Below are positions 1 through 10,024 of a DNA stretch of 64,000 bases, piece after piece. The translations under genes and the position numbers were made by a program. This DNA comes from Isoetes taiwanensis (taxonomy: Eukaryota; Streptophyta; Lycopodiopsida; Isoetales; Isoetaceae): assembly GCA_021234155.1 (NCBI GenBank), contig JAJEKV010000046.1, positions 6,267,012 through 6,331,011 of the forward strand. Direction: 5' to 3'. The notes beneath the pieces are model-generated. The model worked only from the letters and a program-made list of their open reading frames with translations, ran no database searches and was not told the origin of the DNA. Positions within the stretch are counted from its first letter, which is position 1. The number at the start of each line of letters is the position of its first letter.

Positions 1-477
1 AACAGATTGTGGGACCAGATTCATGAAGTTTATGTCTTTCAACAGTTTCAATTTCATTAGAAGCTCTCAGAAACTTCTTTAGGCAGTGTCTTTACAACAT
101 CACTTATAGCTAACCCTTCAGGTATCTATAAAATGATTGGATGATATAAGATCTCATGGCAATTATAAACAAAGAGAACAATGTTCACAGAATTACATAT
201 AGGTTCTGCAAGTTGTGTAAAGCCAAGGATTGAAGTATAAGACTCCTTAACAGGCACTAAAACAGCTCATACTGCCAGACAAGTTTTCTTGAGTTGCTGC
301 AAATAAATAGCAAAGAGTGAGACTCCTTGCTTAGCCCGGCATTTAGTGCTCTAGTTCAAATTCAGAATTTCTGGCTTTGTCTCACAAACAAACTTAACAA
401 GCACACAATTTCTTAAGACTCGATGGTTTTCAATCAGACACATTTGAGCTTGAACAGGAAATATGGAAAAAGTTTAT

Positions 478-628
478 TTTTTTTTATATTGGAGGAAAGG
501 ACACACCCGCACGGTGAGACTTGCCCTCACCCACATCTCCCATCTGACTGTAGTCAGTGGGATTTGAACCAGTGACCGGACCAGTCCTAAGCCAAAGGTC
601 TAACCACTAGACTACCGCCGCGATGGGC
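478..628 (-). mobile_element. tRNA-derived SINE with intact target-site duplication
   Basis: Read on the minus strand, this 151-bp unit begins GCCCATCGCGGCGG, has a pol III A-box-like TAGTCTAGTGGTTAG and a B-box GGTTCAAATCCC about 40 bp later, and ends in an A-rich tail (a run of T on the + strand at 478-486). It is flanked by a perfect 14-bp direct repeat, TGGAAAAAGTTTAT, at 464-477 and 629-642. This is the structure of a SINE inserted by LINE machinery, with the promoter taken from a tRNA. The head no longer folds into a clean tRNA cloverleaf, so it is not a functional tRNA gene. The same head family recurs three times at 32.6-32.9 kb. The perfect flanking duplication suggests a fairly recent insertion. 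Confidence 0.85.
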
Positions 629-642
629 TGGAAAAAGTTTAT

Positions 643-1927
643 GAGTAGAGACAGCCATTAAAAGACATAATTGACATGTTTATCAGGTGAATACTATAAC
701 TAAATATCCAAGGTCAGTTCATCATCGAAAAGCCAGATATCAATCTGGACAAGGGATCATATTTCTGAGAACCAATTAAACTATTGAGCATCCACAAGGT
801 GAAAATCCAGTGGCCTGCAGCTGTAAAAAGGTTTAAAAGGTCAAAGAGTTATTGATTGGCCTTGCTACTAAACAGAAAAAAATAGAGGCCTTACTCAGGG
901 GTTATATCTGGTCAACCATATGCATAGAAACAAGGCATAGTTCAGTCCTGTGCATAAGAAAAGTTGTTGCAGAATAATAGACAAAAATAGCATGGAGATT
1001 TTTGTCCCTATGAGGTCTGTCTTTGCACATCAACTATTTCTATCCCCGGCGAGTAGTACATCATAGAAACAACAGCTATAGACATGAAAGAAGATGTCCA
1101 AACCAAAATCTTCCAGAAGCAACCTAAGTCTGTATTTTTGCTTTGATTTAACTATAGACTTAAGATTTGAGCTAAAATCCTCTCCATCTCCAGAACAGAG
1201 CTTACATTTACTAAGTCATCATCTTGCCAAGTCGCAATTTTTACCAAGTCGAATGGCTACCGAAGCTAGGGTGCATTCTTCCTGCAAGCATAGTTGTAGT
1301 ACAGAGGGGATTATAGATGGAAAGAGCGGCTAAAACGCATGAAAAAGGAAGGTCAAGGCAGTCTACGGACTCATTTCGACCCTTCTCCTCTGTCACCATC
1401 GCTCAATCTCTTCAGAGAGAGAAAGAGCGCCATAGGAAGGCGCTTTCCAAGGAACCGGCCAAATTTTGAAATGAATTATTGGAAGCAGCGGGAAAAAATG
1501 CACTAAAATGTTTTTGTTCCGTTTTCATTGGATCTTGGCATATTCCTACAAATATGCCAGATCTAGGGTCCACAAATATACATCTCACACCTGTATACTT
1601 GGCCACTCCCCAGTGTATGTATATACATATAAAAATACGTATGAGAATGGAAAATACAGGTTCACAAATTATTGCAAAGGAAGAAAAAAAATGTTTTTGC
1701 ATTCAGCACAGGAGGTCGCGTTCATCTGCTTCTGAACCTCCAAACCACCCACCTGGGCTCAGCATGCACCTAAACTCGGGTGGCATTACTCCTTGGATGA
1801 ATCTAAGAGTGATTCCACATCAACGGGTCCATTCTATCCATTCTTTTATATCCAAAGCTCGACCTGCCACTGGGGTGCGTGAAATCTAGTGCATCAAGGC
1901 CGAACTTGTGCTGCATAATCTAAAGCA
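643..1927. other. intergenic, no gene recognised
   Basis: AT-rich sequence with short open frames on both strands that show no domain, no conserved composition and no splice context. I see no gene or repeat that I can support. Confidence 0.5.
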
Positions 1928-1977
1928 GAGCTTGTAAACCTCGCCAATGGTTGAGCTTGCAAACCTTACCAATGGTT
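1928..1977. repeat. 25-bp tandem duplication
   Basis: Two adjacent copies of a 25-bp unit starting GAGCTTG at 1928 and 1953 differ at a few positions. It is a local slippage-type duplication with no evident coding role. The following sequence up to about 2.69 kb holds nothing I recognise. Confidence 0.7.
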
Positions 1978-2699
1978 GAATTACAGTCCAACAAGGCTGG
2001 CTCTGCCCTACAAAACCCGAAACATGGGCCACAACAGAAAAGAAGTGTCGGATCTCTAGTCCATCGGGCTTGGATCTATCCTGCAAAATTAGAAATAGAG
2101 GACAGTCTTTTTTCCCCCACGTGTTTCTTTGGAACATAAGGCCTGCCCTCGCGAATACCAAGCATCGGCTGCTGCATGTGTCCAAAACAACTGCGGCCAA
2201 GCCGCAACCAAGTATAGAAAAGCATGTGCATATACGAAATATCTATTTTTGGACCTTAGAAAAAATCCATAACAAACCCAGAACCCCCTTTCTTTGGCCC
2301 ACCATTGCCCAAATCTTAGTATCGTGATAATTTTGCAACCTTATATGCCACAAAACTATTCTCTTTTAATTCTTCTGGGTTTGCCCTTTAAGGGCAAGCC
2401 TGTTAGAAGTAATAACATGCCTAAGTAGTAATATATATGGTTGAGATAATTGGATACACACGCCAAGGATTTTGCAGGTGCTAAAATATATATTTGATCG
2501 ATAGTTAAGAAGTTGGAAGAGTCGAAAAAGCAAAAGCAATTTTAGCTGGGCCAAAATTAGACTTTGAATCTTTTGTGACATTGCGATCTGTAAGCGGGAT
2601 CTCCGGGTGCTATAGTCGTATTTTTTAGTCTTAAGCAGGAGGAGGACCCTACCGTTTATGATCATGATTTCCGATCCAAGCCCCGTATAGGCTGAGAAG

Positions 2700-2975
2700 T
2701 TCTTGATTGATTTAAGGCTATGTGCTTACTCTTTGGGTATAATTATTCCTTTGTGGATTTCTTTGTGGATTACAAGGGACAAGCTTGTAGGAGGTATTTA
2801 CTGCTTTTGGGGTTGCCAAGACACTCGCTCTAGCTCTTGATCCAGATCATTCAGAGGCATCAACTATTACTCATGTTAATGGTGAAGTTGAATTAAGACA
2901 TGCCAGCTTTATTGATCCAAAAGAGGCAGGATATCTTGTTTTTTAAGGATCTGAACTTCATGGTCGAGCACTTGC
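2700..2975 (+). pseudogene. ABCB-type (multidrug-resistance) ABC transporter exon fragment, broken
   Basis: The + frame across 2812-2945 reads TLALALDPDHSEASTITHV and continues NGEVELRHASFIDP. This resembles the linker between the last transmembrane helix and the first strands of the nucleotide-binding domain in plant ABCB transporters, where a 'V.G.IEL.HVSF.YP.RP...F.DL' pattern is typical. After GYLVF a stop appears; removing one T from the six-T run at 2939-2944 would continue as KDLNF, so a one-base frameshift is visible. The upstream frame (about 2700-2800) weakly resembles the preceding membrane segment. No Walker A, signature or Walker B motif follows. It is probably a degenerate captured or relic exon. 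The family assignment rests on a short motif stretch and could be wrong. Confidence 0.42.
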
Positions 2976-2979
2976 CTTC

Positions 2980-3714
2980 CTTTTCTACCACTTTCTTATC
3001 TAGCCTTCTAACTCATAACAACTCCTTTTCCTCATCGTCTTCCTCATCTTCTAATTTGGAACAATAATTGTGTGTGTATTGTCCAAAGCGTTCTTCACGC
3101 ATAAAATTACTTTAATAGTGATCCCCCCTCCCCTCCCCCCCCCCCAACCCCCCAGTTCTATGAATTGGTTTGCACAGCCTCATAAACAAAACTCCTGGTC
3201 TAAGAAAACGACACCCTATGCTCAAACAAAAAAGACCCAATACGAAACGACGAAACAGATTCCATGAAAGCAAGGTTTCTCGTTACATATAAGTAGCAAT
3301 GGCAAATCATTCACCTGTCAAATAGCCATTTCATTAATTACAAGGCTTCTAATATTGCTATGTGGTTACAAGTTAGATGCCAATTCGCAGAGGTTTCTCT
3401 CATTGTTAAGCGACAATTTGTAATCATCATTAGTGACACATCATTTTTTTACTTTTATATAAAATTATTGCTTGACGAGGCTCATTCGATTCTACAAAGC
3501 ATTACACATGTGCTTCCCCTATATTTAGAAGCTTTACATCTTTATGGAGGCCCAAAACATTTGCATTTGTAAAAATATAAGACTACTAACACGATTAACA
3601 CAATAATAAACTGTTAACAAACAGAGTTTATAACCACATCAAATAATCTTTGCAAAATTTAACATGGTTCTCGAGCTAATAAGAAAAGTTCGACCGAATA
3701 CAAAGTTGCGACAA
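2980..3714. other. intergenic, C-run and AT-rich sequence
   Basis: Contains a C-rich run near 3125-3153 followed by AT-rich sequence. No gene or repeat unit was recognised before the satellite that starts near 3715. Confidence 0.5.
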
Positions 3715-4470
3715 CTAGCATCCAAAATTACGATATAAAAATGTACATAAAAAAACTATTCCATAAATTAATGGTGATTTCCATAGACCATCGTAAAATC
3801 TAAAATTCATATAATTAAATATAGTAGGAAGTAGCAATGGTTTTGCAAGTTCAATATATATCGACAACTAGCATGCAAAAGCATCAGAAACTGTGATATT
3901 AGAAATGTATATAAAAACATCATTCCATAAGCTAATGATGCTTGCCAGAGACCATTGTAAAATATAGAATTCATATAATTAAATATAGTACAAAGTAGCA
4001 ATGGTTTTGCAAAATCAATATATGCATAAAACACATCTTCTAAACTATTGATGATTTTAAAAACTATTGTACGATTGTAGAATTCATGTACTTAAACATG
4101 ATATGAACTAGCAATGATTTTGCTAAATCAATGTACACTTAAAAACAATCAGACAAATCAATGATGATTTATAGAAACTAGTGTAAAATTTCAAATTAGT
4201 ACAAAAAATATGATATTAACCATTATTGCTTTTGCAAAATCAATATATGCATAAAACACATCTTCTAAACTATTGATGATTTCAAAAAACGATAGTATGA
4301 TTATAGAATTTGTATAATTAAGCATGATATGAACTAGCAATGATTTTGCTAAATCAATGTACACTTAAAAACAATGTTACAAACTAATGATGATTTGTAG
4401 AAACTAGTATGAACTTTGGAATTAATACAAAAAATATGATATGAACCACTATTGGTTTTGTATAACCAGG
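3715..4470. repeat. ~113-bp satellite-like tandem array
   Basis: A motif close to TAGCAATGATTTTGC followed by AAATCAATGTA recurs at about 3835, 3998, 4110, 4224, 4337 and 4449. The last four intervals are 112-114 bp. Alternate units are more alike than neighbours (for instance AAAACACATCTTCTAAACT near 4027 and 4254), which gives a dimeric higher-order period of about 226 bp. The first units are longer (about 153-163 bp) and more diverged. The array ends just before the DUF7869-like pseudogene, which may mark an insertion boundary. Confidence 0.75.
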
Positions 4471-4519
4471 AAAGACACATGGTTTTTTTCTATATTATGG
4501 ATCGTTGTATAAAAAAACC

Positions 4520-6730
4520 ACATACATACTGGTTTTCCTGATAGTTTTTTATACAAGTTTATTTTTGGGGGCCTTGTGTACCCAAGTTGGGCACAACACA
4601 TCATCAGGGCGTGCCATAATAAACATACCTTTCTTCAAATCTTTGTATGGATTGAATTCTGGTACAGGTTTGTCCTTCCACGGACCGACATAAGGAGGAG
4701 TGATGCAAGCAATGGGTTCCACCACTACCACCACGTTCCTGCCTAGTGTATGGTCAAAAGTCATCGTAACTGCCTTCGTCACCAGTGATCCTCCCCAGCT
4801 CTTCCAAGAGTCTCATCCAATATTCATTTGTGGACATAAACTGTGTCGAGTACTTAGCTGTTTCCGGAGCACCCTTGTTATTGATTGAGATAGCAACCCA
4901 ATGCAATATATGCTTGTGGATACTGTTTTGCAACTGGCCAAGGTCCTTCACTGACTTTTTGGGAGGCAGTGGCTTAGGATTTCCAATTGGCATCAAGGGC
5001 TTTCTGTCGTCTCCTTATTTCCACATCTTTATTCCGCCAGCAAGCAACCACTCCAAGTAAGTGGGTCGAGCTTTGTAGTACATGACGGGCCAATTACCAT
5101 TCATAGCGAATTTGAAAGTCAGAGGGGTGGTGTGACCAGTCAATCTATCATCCCCATCTGGCGTATGCACCCTTCTATGAAACCCTTCCAGTCTGGCACT
5201 CTGTCAACAACATAGGGCACATGTGTGTTAAAGTTGCATGTGTGGAATTCATATAGCAGTTCAAGCATGGTCAGCACTCGGCCTTCCTTAAAGATGAGAA
5301 AAAGTTACCAAACAAGGTGTCGATATCCTCATGTGTATGGCCAAGCATCATGAACCCTAACTCAATCTCTTCAAACACACCAAGATATACTAGGTACGAA
5401 ATATAGGAGAAGATATACCTATTCTTGTTCTGTCCTGATGCGTTGTCCAGCTGCAAATATAGTATCCAGGGTGAGGGGCTTCAAGTCCGTGGTGCCGCGC
5501 AAGGATGACGCCCATTTTGGAGCTGATGTTTCAGGCACTGACAGATGGCCGCCAGCATAATCGTGGACCATCTCTAACCTCTTCAAGATGCTATTCAAAG
5601 AACCTACATGGAAGTTCGAGTCATCTGGTCATAGTTCCAGGGCAAAGTTCCTATAGCTTCCCTTTCCATGTTCATGAGTGAGTGCATCAGTCAATGATGC
5701 TTTCAGCTTGTCAAGCCTTCAAAGAGACTTAACAAATTGTTGCAATTTTGGAATCGTTTTTTTCGCCTGATCCATCTTGTCGTGAATAATACAAATATAT
5801 TGGGCAAGATACCTGTGGGAGTAAAATCTCCACGACCAGTACAGAGTGTGACATGAGGCCTGCTCTAGCCTATGTGCCCTTCTTTGATCATGCAATATCC
5901 TCCTCTCTGCCTCATCCTTGGTCTTCAATAACTTCGTACGGATAACCTCACACGTATCACAATTAGAGAATACAATTTTCTTTGCGATACTAACATCCCT
6001 GAAGCTCTGTCTCCATGTTCTACGAAACCCAGTCGGGGATACCTTCTTGCCGGTCAGTGCCATAACTTTTGCATTAACCTGCTCCAGAATGCTGGACTTA
6101 GTAAACATTGCAGGCAACTTCTTGATGTTCTCTCGTATCCGATCTTCATTCCCCCTACTGCAGTGGGGCAAAGATTCACAGTTCTCCCTGACAAACATGG
6201 AAAATACAGCCTTGCAGGCCAATGTCGAGGAACGAGGCTTCATCCGCAGTTGCCATGTTCGGCCTTGCGTGCACCCTCAAGGAATTGATCCTTCCACTTG
6301 ATATATGCCGACTTTGAGATCCCGAAACCAAGATATCAGGCTCTCTCACAAACGATATTCCCTTGCAGTACTAGTCGTCCGACTCTTTGACCTTTCATAT
6401 TGTTGTCTAGCATATCATAAACAAAAGTAACCCTATCACTAGATTTCATGGCAAGGAATTCCTTTCGCATGTTAACAACTTGATTCCTAGAGAACTTGGC
6501 GCAACACCTACTTTTACAGCACAGGGTCCTCCTGCAATTGAGGACTTTGAGTGATGAGACAAAGAATCTTTGGTGGCCTCAGAACCTTTCTGGGCTGTCG
6601 ATAATGAAAGGTGTAATTTTGTTTCTCATAGTTTGGGTGCTTCTGGTGCTCCGAGCTACCCTGGCTGGACACAGTATCTGCTTCCTCTTGTAGTGATGCG
6701 GTCAACATCTCCGAGACCTTCACTCCACCA
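4520..6730 (-). pseudogene. DUF7869-like 'GHTHxDID' family protein, degenerate copy 1
   Basis: Reading down the minus strand: a cysteine cluster with KFSRNQVV (about 6545-6480); a helix-turn-helix-like segment GISKSAYIKWKDQFLEGARK (about 6330-6260); an open stretch of 174 codons (6243-5719) ending near IHDKMDQ; an LTDALTHEHGKGS segment (about 5690); an open stretch (5456-5271) with QLDN, QNKNRY and GHTHEDIDTLFG; and a C-terminal segment (4996-4549). The order and motifs match a large eukaryotic family that I recall as DUF7869 proteins, common in repetitive DNA of algae, seed-free plants and invertebrates. The spaced acidic residues (HDKMD, LDN, HEDID) could form an RNase-H-like active site, but that is my inference. 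Several stops and frameshifts make it a pseudogene. A second copy lies at the right end of the window in the opposite orientation. Confidence 0.6.
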
Positions 6731-6739
6731 ACACGAACA

Positions 6740-8320
6740 AAGTCATTGTTTCACCTGACAAGCATCCCAGCCTTTGGGAGCTGCAAACATCCCTGGCAGT
6801 CGATATTCACTTCAGAAGGGGGTGGGGAACCTTTGGTAACAGAAACTCTCACGAACTTAAAACCTAAAAATTGGTCATACACTGCGTCATCAGGGCCAAT
6901 GAATGATATGAAGCCAGGGTGTCGCAAGACTGCCATATTTTACAATCCATTTCAAGAAGCATATATCTTGTCAGTGGTATATCTTGTCAAGAAGCGTATA
7001 TCTTGTCAATACACATTTATATTTACCATGTATTATTTACACCCTTTAACTATTACTTCAATGGTTAAACACTATGGTAATATCATGAAGTCACAATGCA
7101 CCATGGGGCTAGTTTATTGGATCACACTATTTATCTGTGCAGCCCTTGCCACTGAGAATAAGATACAATATTCTCAGTTTGCTTTGATAACCGTCTACAG
7201 GTGCATAAGATACAACGTTCAAAGCACATTTGAAATAAGTCAAAATGTCCCCAGGGAGAAATATTGACATTGTTAAACAATCTGTATGATAATGTGATGA
7301 CTACATTCTGAGTAGAATTTCGAGAGCTAAAATAATAGCAAAGAATGATTTCAAATATTTCTAACCTTTGATACATTGTGAGAGAATCAAGTTAATTTCT
7401 CAAACATTTTATGTTGTATGCATTTACATACTTGGTCCTATACAAAAATACATCCTTTACGTGTTACCCCTATGTAATTGATTCTAGAAGATTCGAGCAT
7501 GTGGAATTAGAAAAAGTTGATTAAAGTTGATAGGGATGTATAAAGCCTGAAATGTCATTAAAGAATCGTTGATTGAATTCTCTTTGTTTTCTGTTGCATA
7601 AGGAGAGAATTTCCAGAGCGCAACATAATTTTAAAATATGGATTGTTTGGAATGCTTGAAGTTAAATTTTAGTATGAAAACACATGAAGAGAAATCACAT
7701 TTCCAAGTTAGTTTGAGGATTTCTTGGAGGATTGCATCTTGGAACTGCCAACTGAATCTTGAACATCCAAAATGTTCTTGCATGGCCGTCGTTCTTGATA
7801 AAACATTTATCCAAAGAATTGATAATGTTTCATGCATGTCTTGTTTGTGTTCTGCAGAATACCGATATAAAGTTCTGTTTCTAAGTAACCAAGTTTCAAT
7901 CTTGATGGCCAGAAGATGGTTTTAACTCTTAGATAGTGTAATTGATGTGAGAAATGTAGATAACATTCAATCAATACAAAGCAGACATTAGGATATTCGT
8001 GAAGCAATATACTTCAGTCTGATTGCTTGTGGCGTGCTGATGTTCCTCTTTGTTATAAAATAGAATGAAGACACCTTGTCAAGTCGTTGCCCTGAGTAAA
8101 TCCAAGAAGCAGTATACATCAACCTAATTGCTTATGACGACCTCTTGAACCTCTGCTTCAGACATGTACCCTAAACATCTAAGAACATCTATCAAACTAC
8201 AATAATGTAGGGCAATTCCACGACCTTCCCTCATTAAGTTAAATACTAATAAAGCCTGCAAGGCTGCATGCAGAAACCATAAAAGTGAAAGTGACTTCCA
8301 CACCTACATATTTAAAAGGC
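6740..8320. other. intergenic, no gene recognised
   Basis: AT-rich DNA. The only structure noticed is an imperfect pair of related segments at about 8001-8033 and 8106-8138 (GAAGCAATATACTTCA-like). No domain was found in any frame. Confidence 0.45.
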
Positions 8321-8327
8321 TCTTTAT

Positions 8328-8645
8328 TCATATATCATATGCATCTTCAATTTTTCCACATATGGCATACAAAGCAATAAGAACACTAGCATCCAAATTT
8401 TTTAACGCTAGCCACATAGGCAAAAGAATTCCATTTAGATTTCTCAATATAAGCATGAACATATTTCCTAATTCAAGTGACGATAGACTTGAACATGCAG
8501 TAAAAATATTAAAAAAAATAACATCATTTGGTTCTATACCTTTCTCTTGCATTCTTGAAAGTATTCAAGAATCTCCATAGTGTGCCCATGTTGAAAACAT
8601 CCAGCAATCATGCAATTCGATGTTATAATATCATGTATTCAATGA
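8328..8645 (-). pseudogene. PLS-type pentatricopeptide-repeat (PPR) protein fragment
   Basis: On the minus strand the 5' part (about 8640-8555) reads NCMIAGCFQHGHTMEILEYF, and after a frameshift near 8555 the frame continues MQEKGIEPNDVIFFNIFTAC, SSLSSLELG and ALYAICGKIEDAYDI. These are the hallmarks of tandem PPR repeats of the P-L-S class (NAMIAGYAQHG, VTFVSILKACSS, ALIDMYAKCG). In intact genes these proteins bind organellar RNA and direct editing or processing. About three repeats are visible; there is no start, no targeting peptide and no E/DYW domain. The frameshift and missing ends indicate a gene relic. The repertoire style (KACSSLxSLELG) is typical of the large PPR families of seed-free plants. 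Confidence 0.72.
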
Positions 8646-8649
8646 AAGC

Positions 8650-9067
8650 ATCTAAGATGAGTGCATCGGGTTCATAGAAGATGTTTTTTGCATAAAAAGC
8701 AGCAGCCAGAGCTCTACTAAAGTAGAAAGTACAACACAAACTCATGTTGAATGCAACATAGTTGCAACACCTCTGGGCACGTTGGAAATGTGGTGCAAAC
8801 CAAGCTAATCCAAATGCTCTTTCTTTTTGCCTAAAATATTTAGATTAGAGATATTCAAGAAGATCTTAGGATCTTTGTACATCCAGTAAGTCCCATTATT
8901 TTGGACACCAAAGCCAGACTAATTTTATGCAATGATGAAACAATCTGGTAGAGTCAAAGAGAAAAGATCCATCATATCACAAATGGGTCTTTAATGCAAT
9001 CAATGTTGGCACTGACAAAATATTGACAAGCATTATTGGCCTATGCTGAGTCAGCACATTAAGTTTC
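8650..9067. other. intergenic, no gene recognised
   Basis: No convincing open frame or repeat between the PPR fragment and the copia LTR. Confidence 0.5.
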
Positions 9068-9274
9068 TGTTGAAGTTTTTATCTTTACAGTTAGGATTTT
9101 CTTTTGTAGCCATGTTTGGCATGTCTCAGAATAGATGAAGCTGTCGTAATTTCCTCCAAACATTAAGGAGCTCGGTTGGGAAGTATTATTCTGATCACCG
9201 AGCTCTATGTATAAAGGGAGCTCTTATTTTGAATAGAAAGCATGTTCTTCCTGTGCTAATTTTCTTAGTGTTAA
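9068..9274 (+). repeat. putative 5' LTR of a copia element
   Basis: The segment starts TGTTGAAG and runs to GTGTTAA immediately before the primer-binding site. It contains a TATA-like TATAAAG at 9210-9216 and a likely transcribed region after it. The start coordinate is a guess from the TG dinucleotide; no second LTR was found in the window to confirm either end. The length of about 207 bp is short but within the range of copia LTRs. Confidence 0.5.
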
Positions 9275-9276
9275 TA

Positions 9277-9288
9277 TGGTATCAGAGC
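9277..9288 (+). promoter_or_regulatory. Primer-binding site complementary to initiator Met-tRNA
   Basis: TGGTATCAGAGC is the classic 12-nt primer-binding site of plant copia elements, complementary to the 3' end of the initiator methionine tRNA. It lies just after the putative LTR and about 90 bp before the gag frame, which fixes the orientation of the element. Confidence 0.85.
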
Positions 9289-9361
9289 GGCTTCCAAGTG
9301 CTCTTCTTTATTGACAGCAATCTAAGAAGATGGGAAGAATTGAGAAGTTGTCTCACGCAAT

Positions 9362-10022
9362 GAATTCTACTGGTTGTCTGCCAAAGGGCTTTGGCATGTG
9401 GTGTCTGGAGATGAACCAAGACTGGTTATCTCTTCAAGGGCATTGAAAGCTCCCACTGCCGCTTGGATCGTAAAAGGTACTACTTCGACGGACAACAAGG
9501 ATGACTCAGGAGAAATGGAAGCAGACAAGCAAGCTTTGCTCAAATGGATACAGAAAGATTGGGAAGCCAAAAATCGTATGATGAGATATTTGGATGACAC
9601 TATGATAGCCCAGGTTGAAGCGGATGAGAGTGCGAAGGCTGCTTGGGAACAATTGATTTCGATTTACAAAAGGAAGCATTTTTCGCAACAAGCAAATCTT
9701 TATTCCATGATTTTCACCACAAAGCTTAAAGATTGTGCATCAGCAGAGGAATTCATATCAAAACTGCTTGGACTTCCACCATCTTTCAACAATGTCAAAA
9801 ATTTAATAGGTGCAGCTGAACATATAGAATTGAAATGGGCTTGTCAGCAAAGAAAAGAATCAGATACGTGTTGTAAAGGACAATTCGGCCCAAAGTGGAT
9901 AAGCACTTGTTGGAAGGATGGAGTATGATGACACAAGAAAGTGTTACAACTGTAATAAGATAGGGTATATTGCCAAAGACTGCACAGAACCTGATAAAAG
10001 AAAGAAGAAACAATACAATACA
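9362..10022 (+). pseudogene. Ty1/copia gag fragment with a damaged zinc knuckle
   Basis: The frame is open from about 9362 to 9928 with KGLWHVVSGDE near its N-terminus, WEQLISIYKRKHFSQQANLY in the middle and the EEFISKLLG segment. This is the layout of copia gag (UBN2/DUF4219 type), the nucleocapsid precursor that packages element RNA. After a frameshift around 9905-9930, the segment DDTRKCYNCNKIGYIAKDC follows. It is a CCHC knuckle in which the histidine is replaced by tyrosine. Protease, integrase and reverse transcriptase are absent, so only the 5' end of the element remains. The primer-binding site upstream confirms the identification. No clean ATG opens the frame, another sign of decay. 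Confidence 0.75.
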
Positions 10023-10024
10023 AT

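Noticed and set aside
540-628. A functional tRNA gene
   Set aside because: A and B boxes are present but the arms do not pair properly and the unit has an A-rich tail and target duplications. It is a SINE.
1412-1889. Overlapping + and minus open frames near 1.4-1.9 kb
   Set aside because: Both strands are open by chance, with no domain, no splice context and no homologous look.
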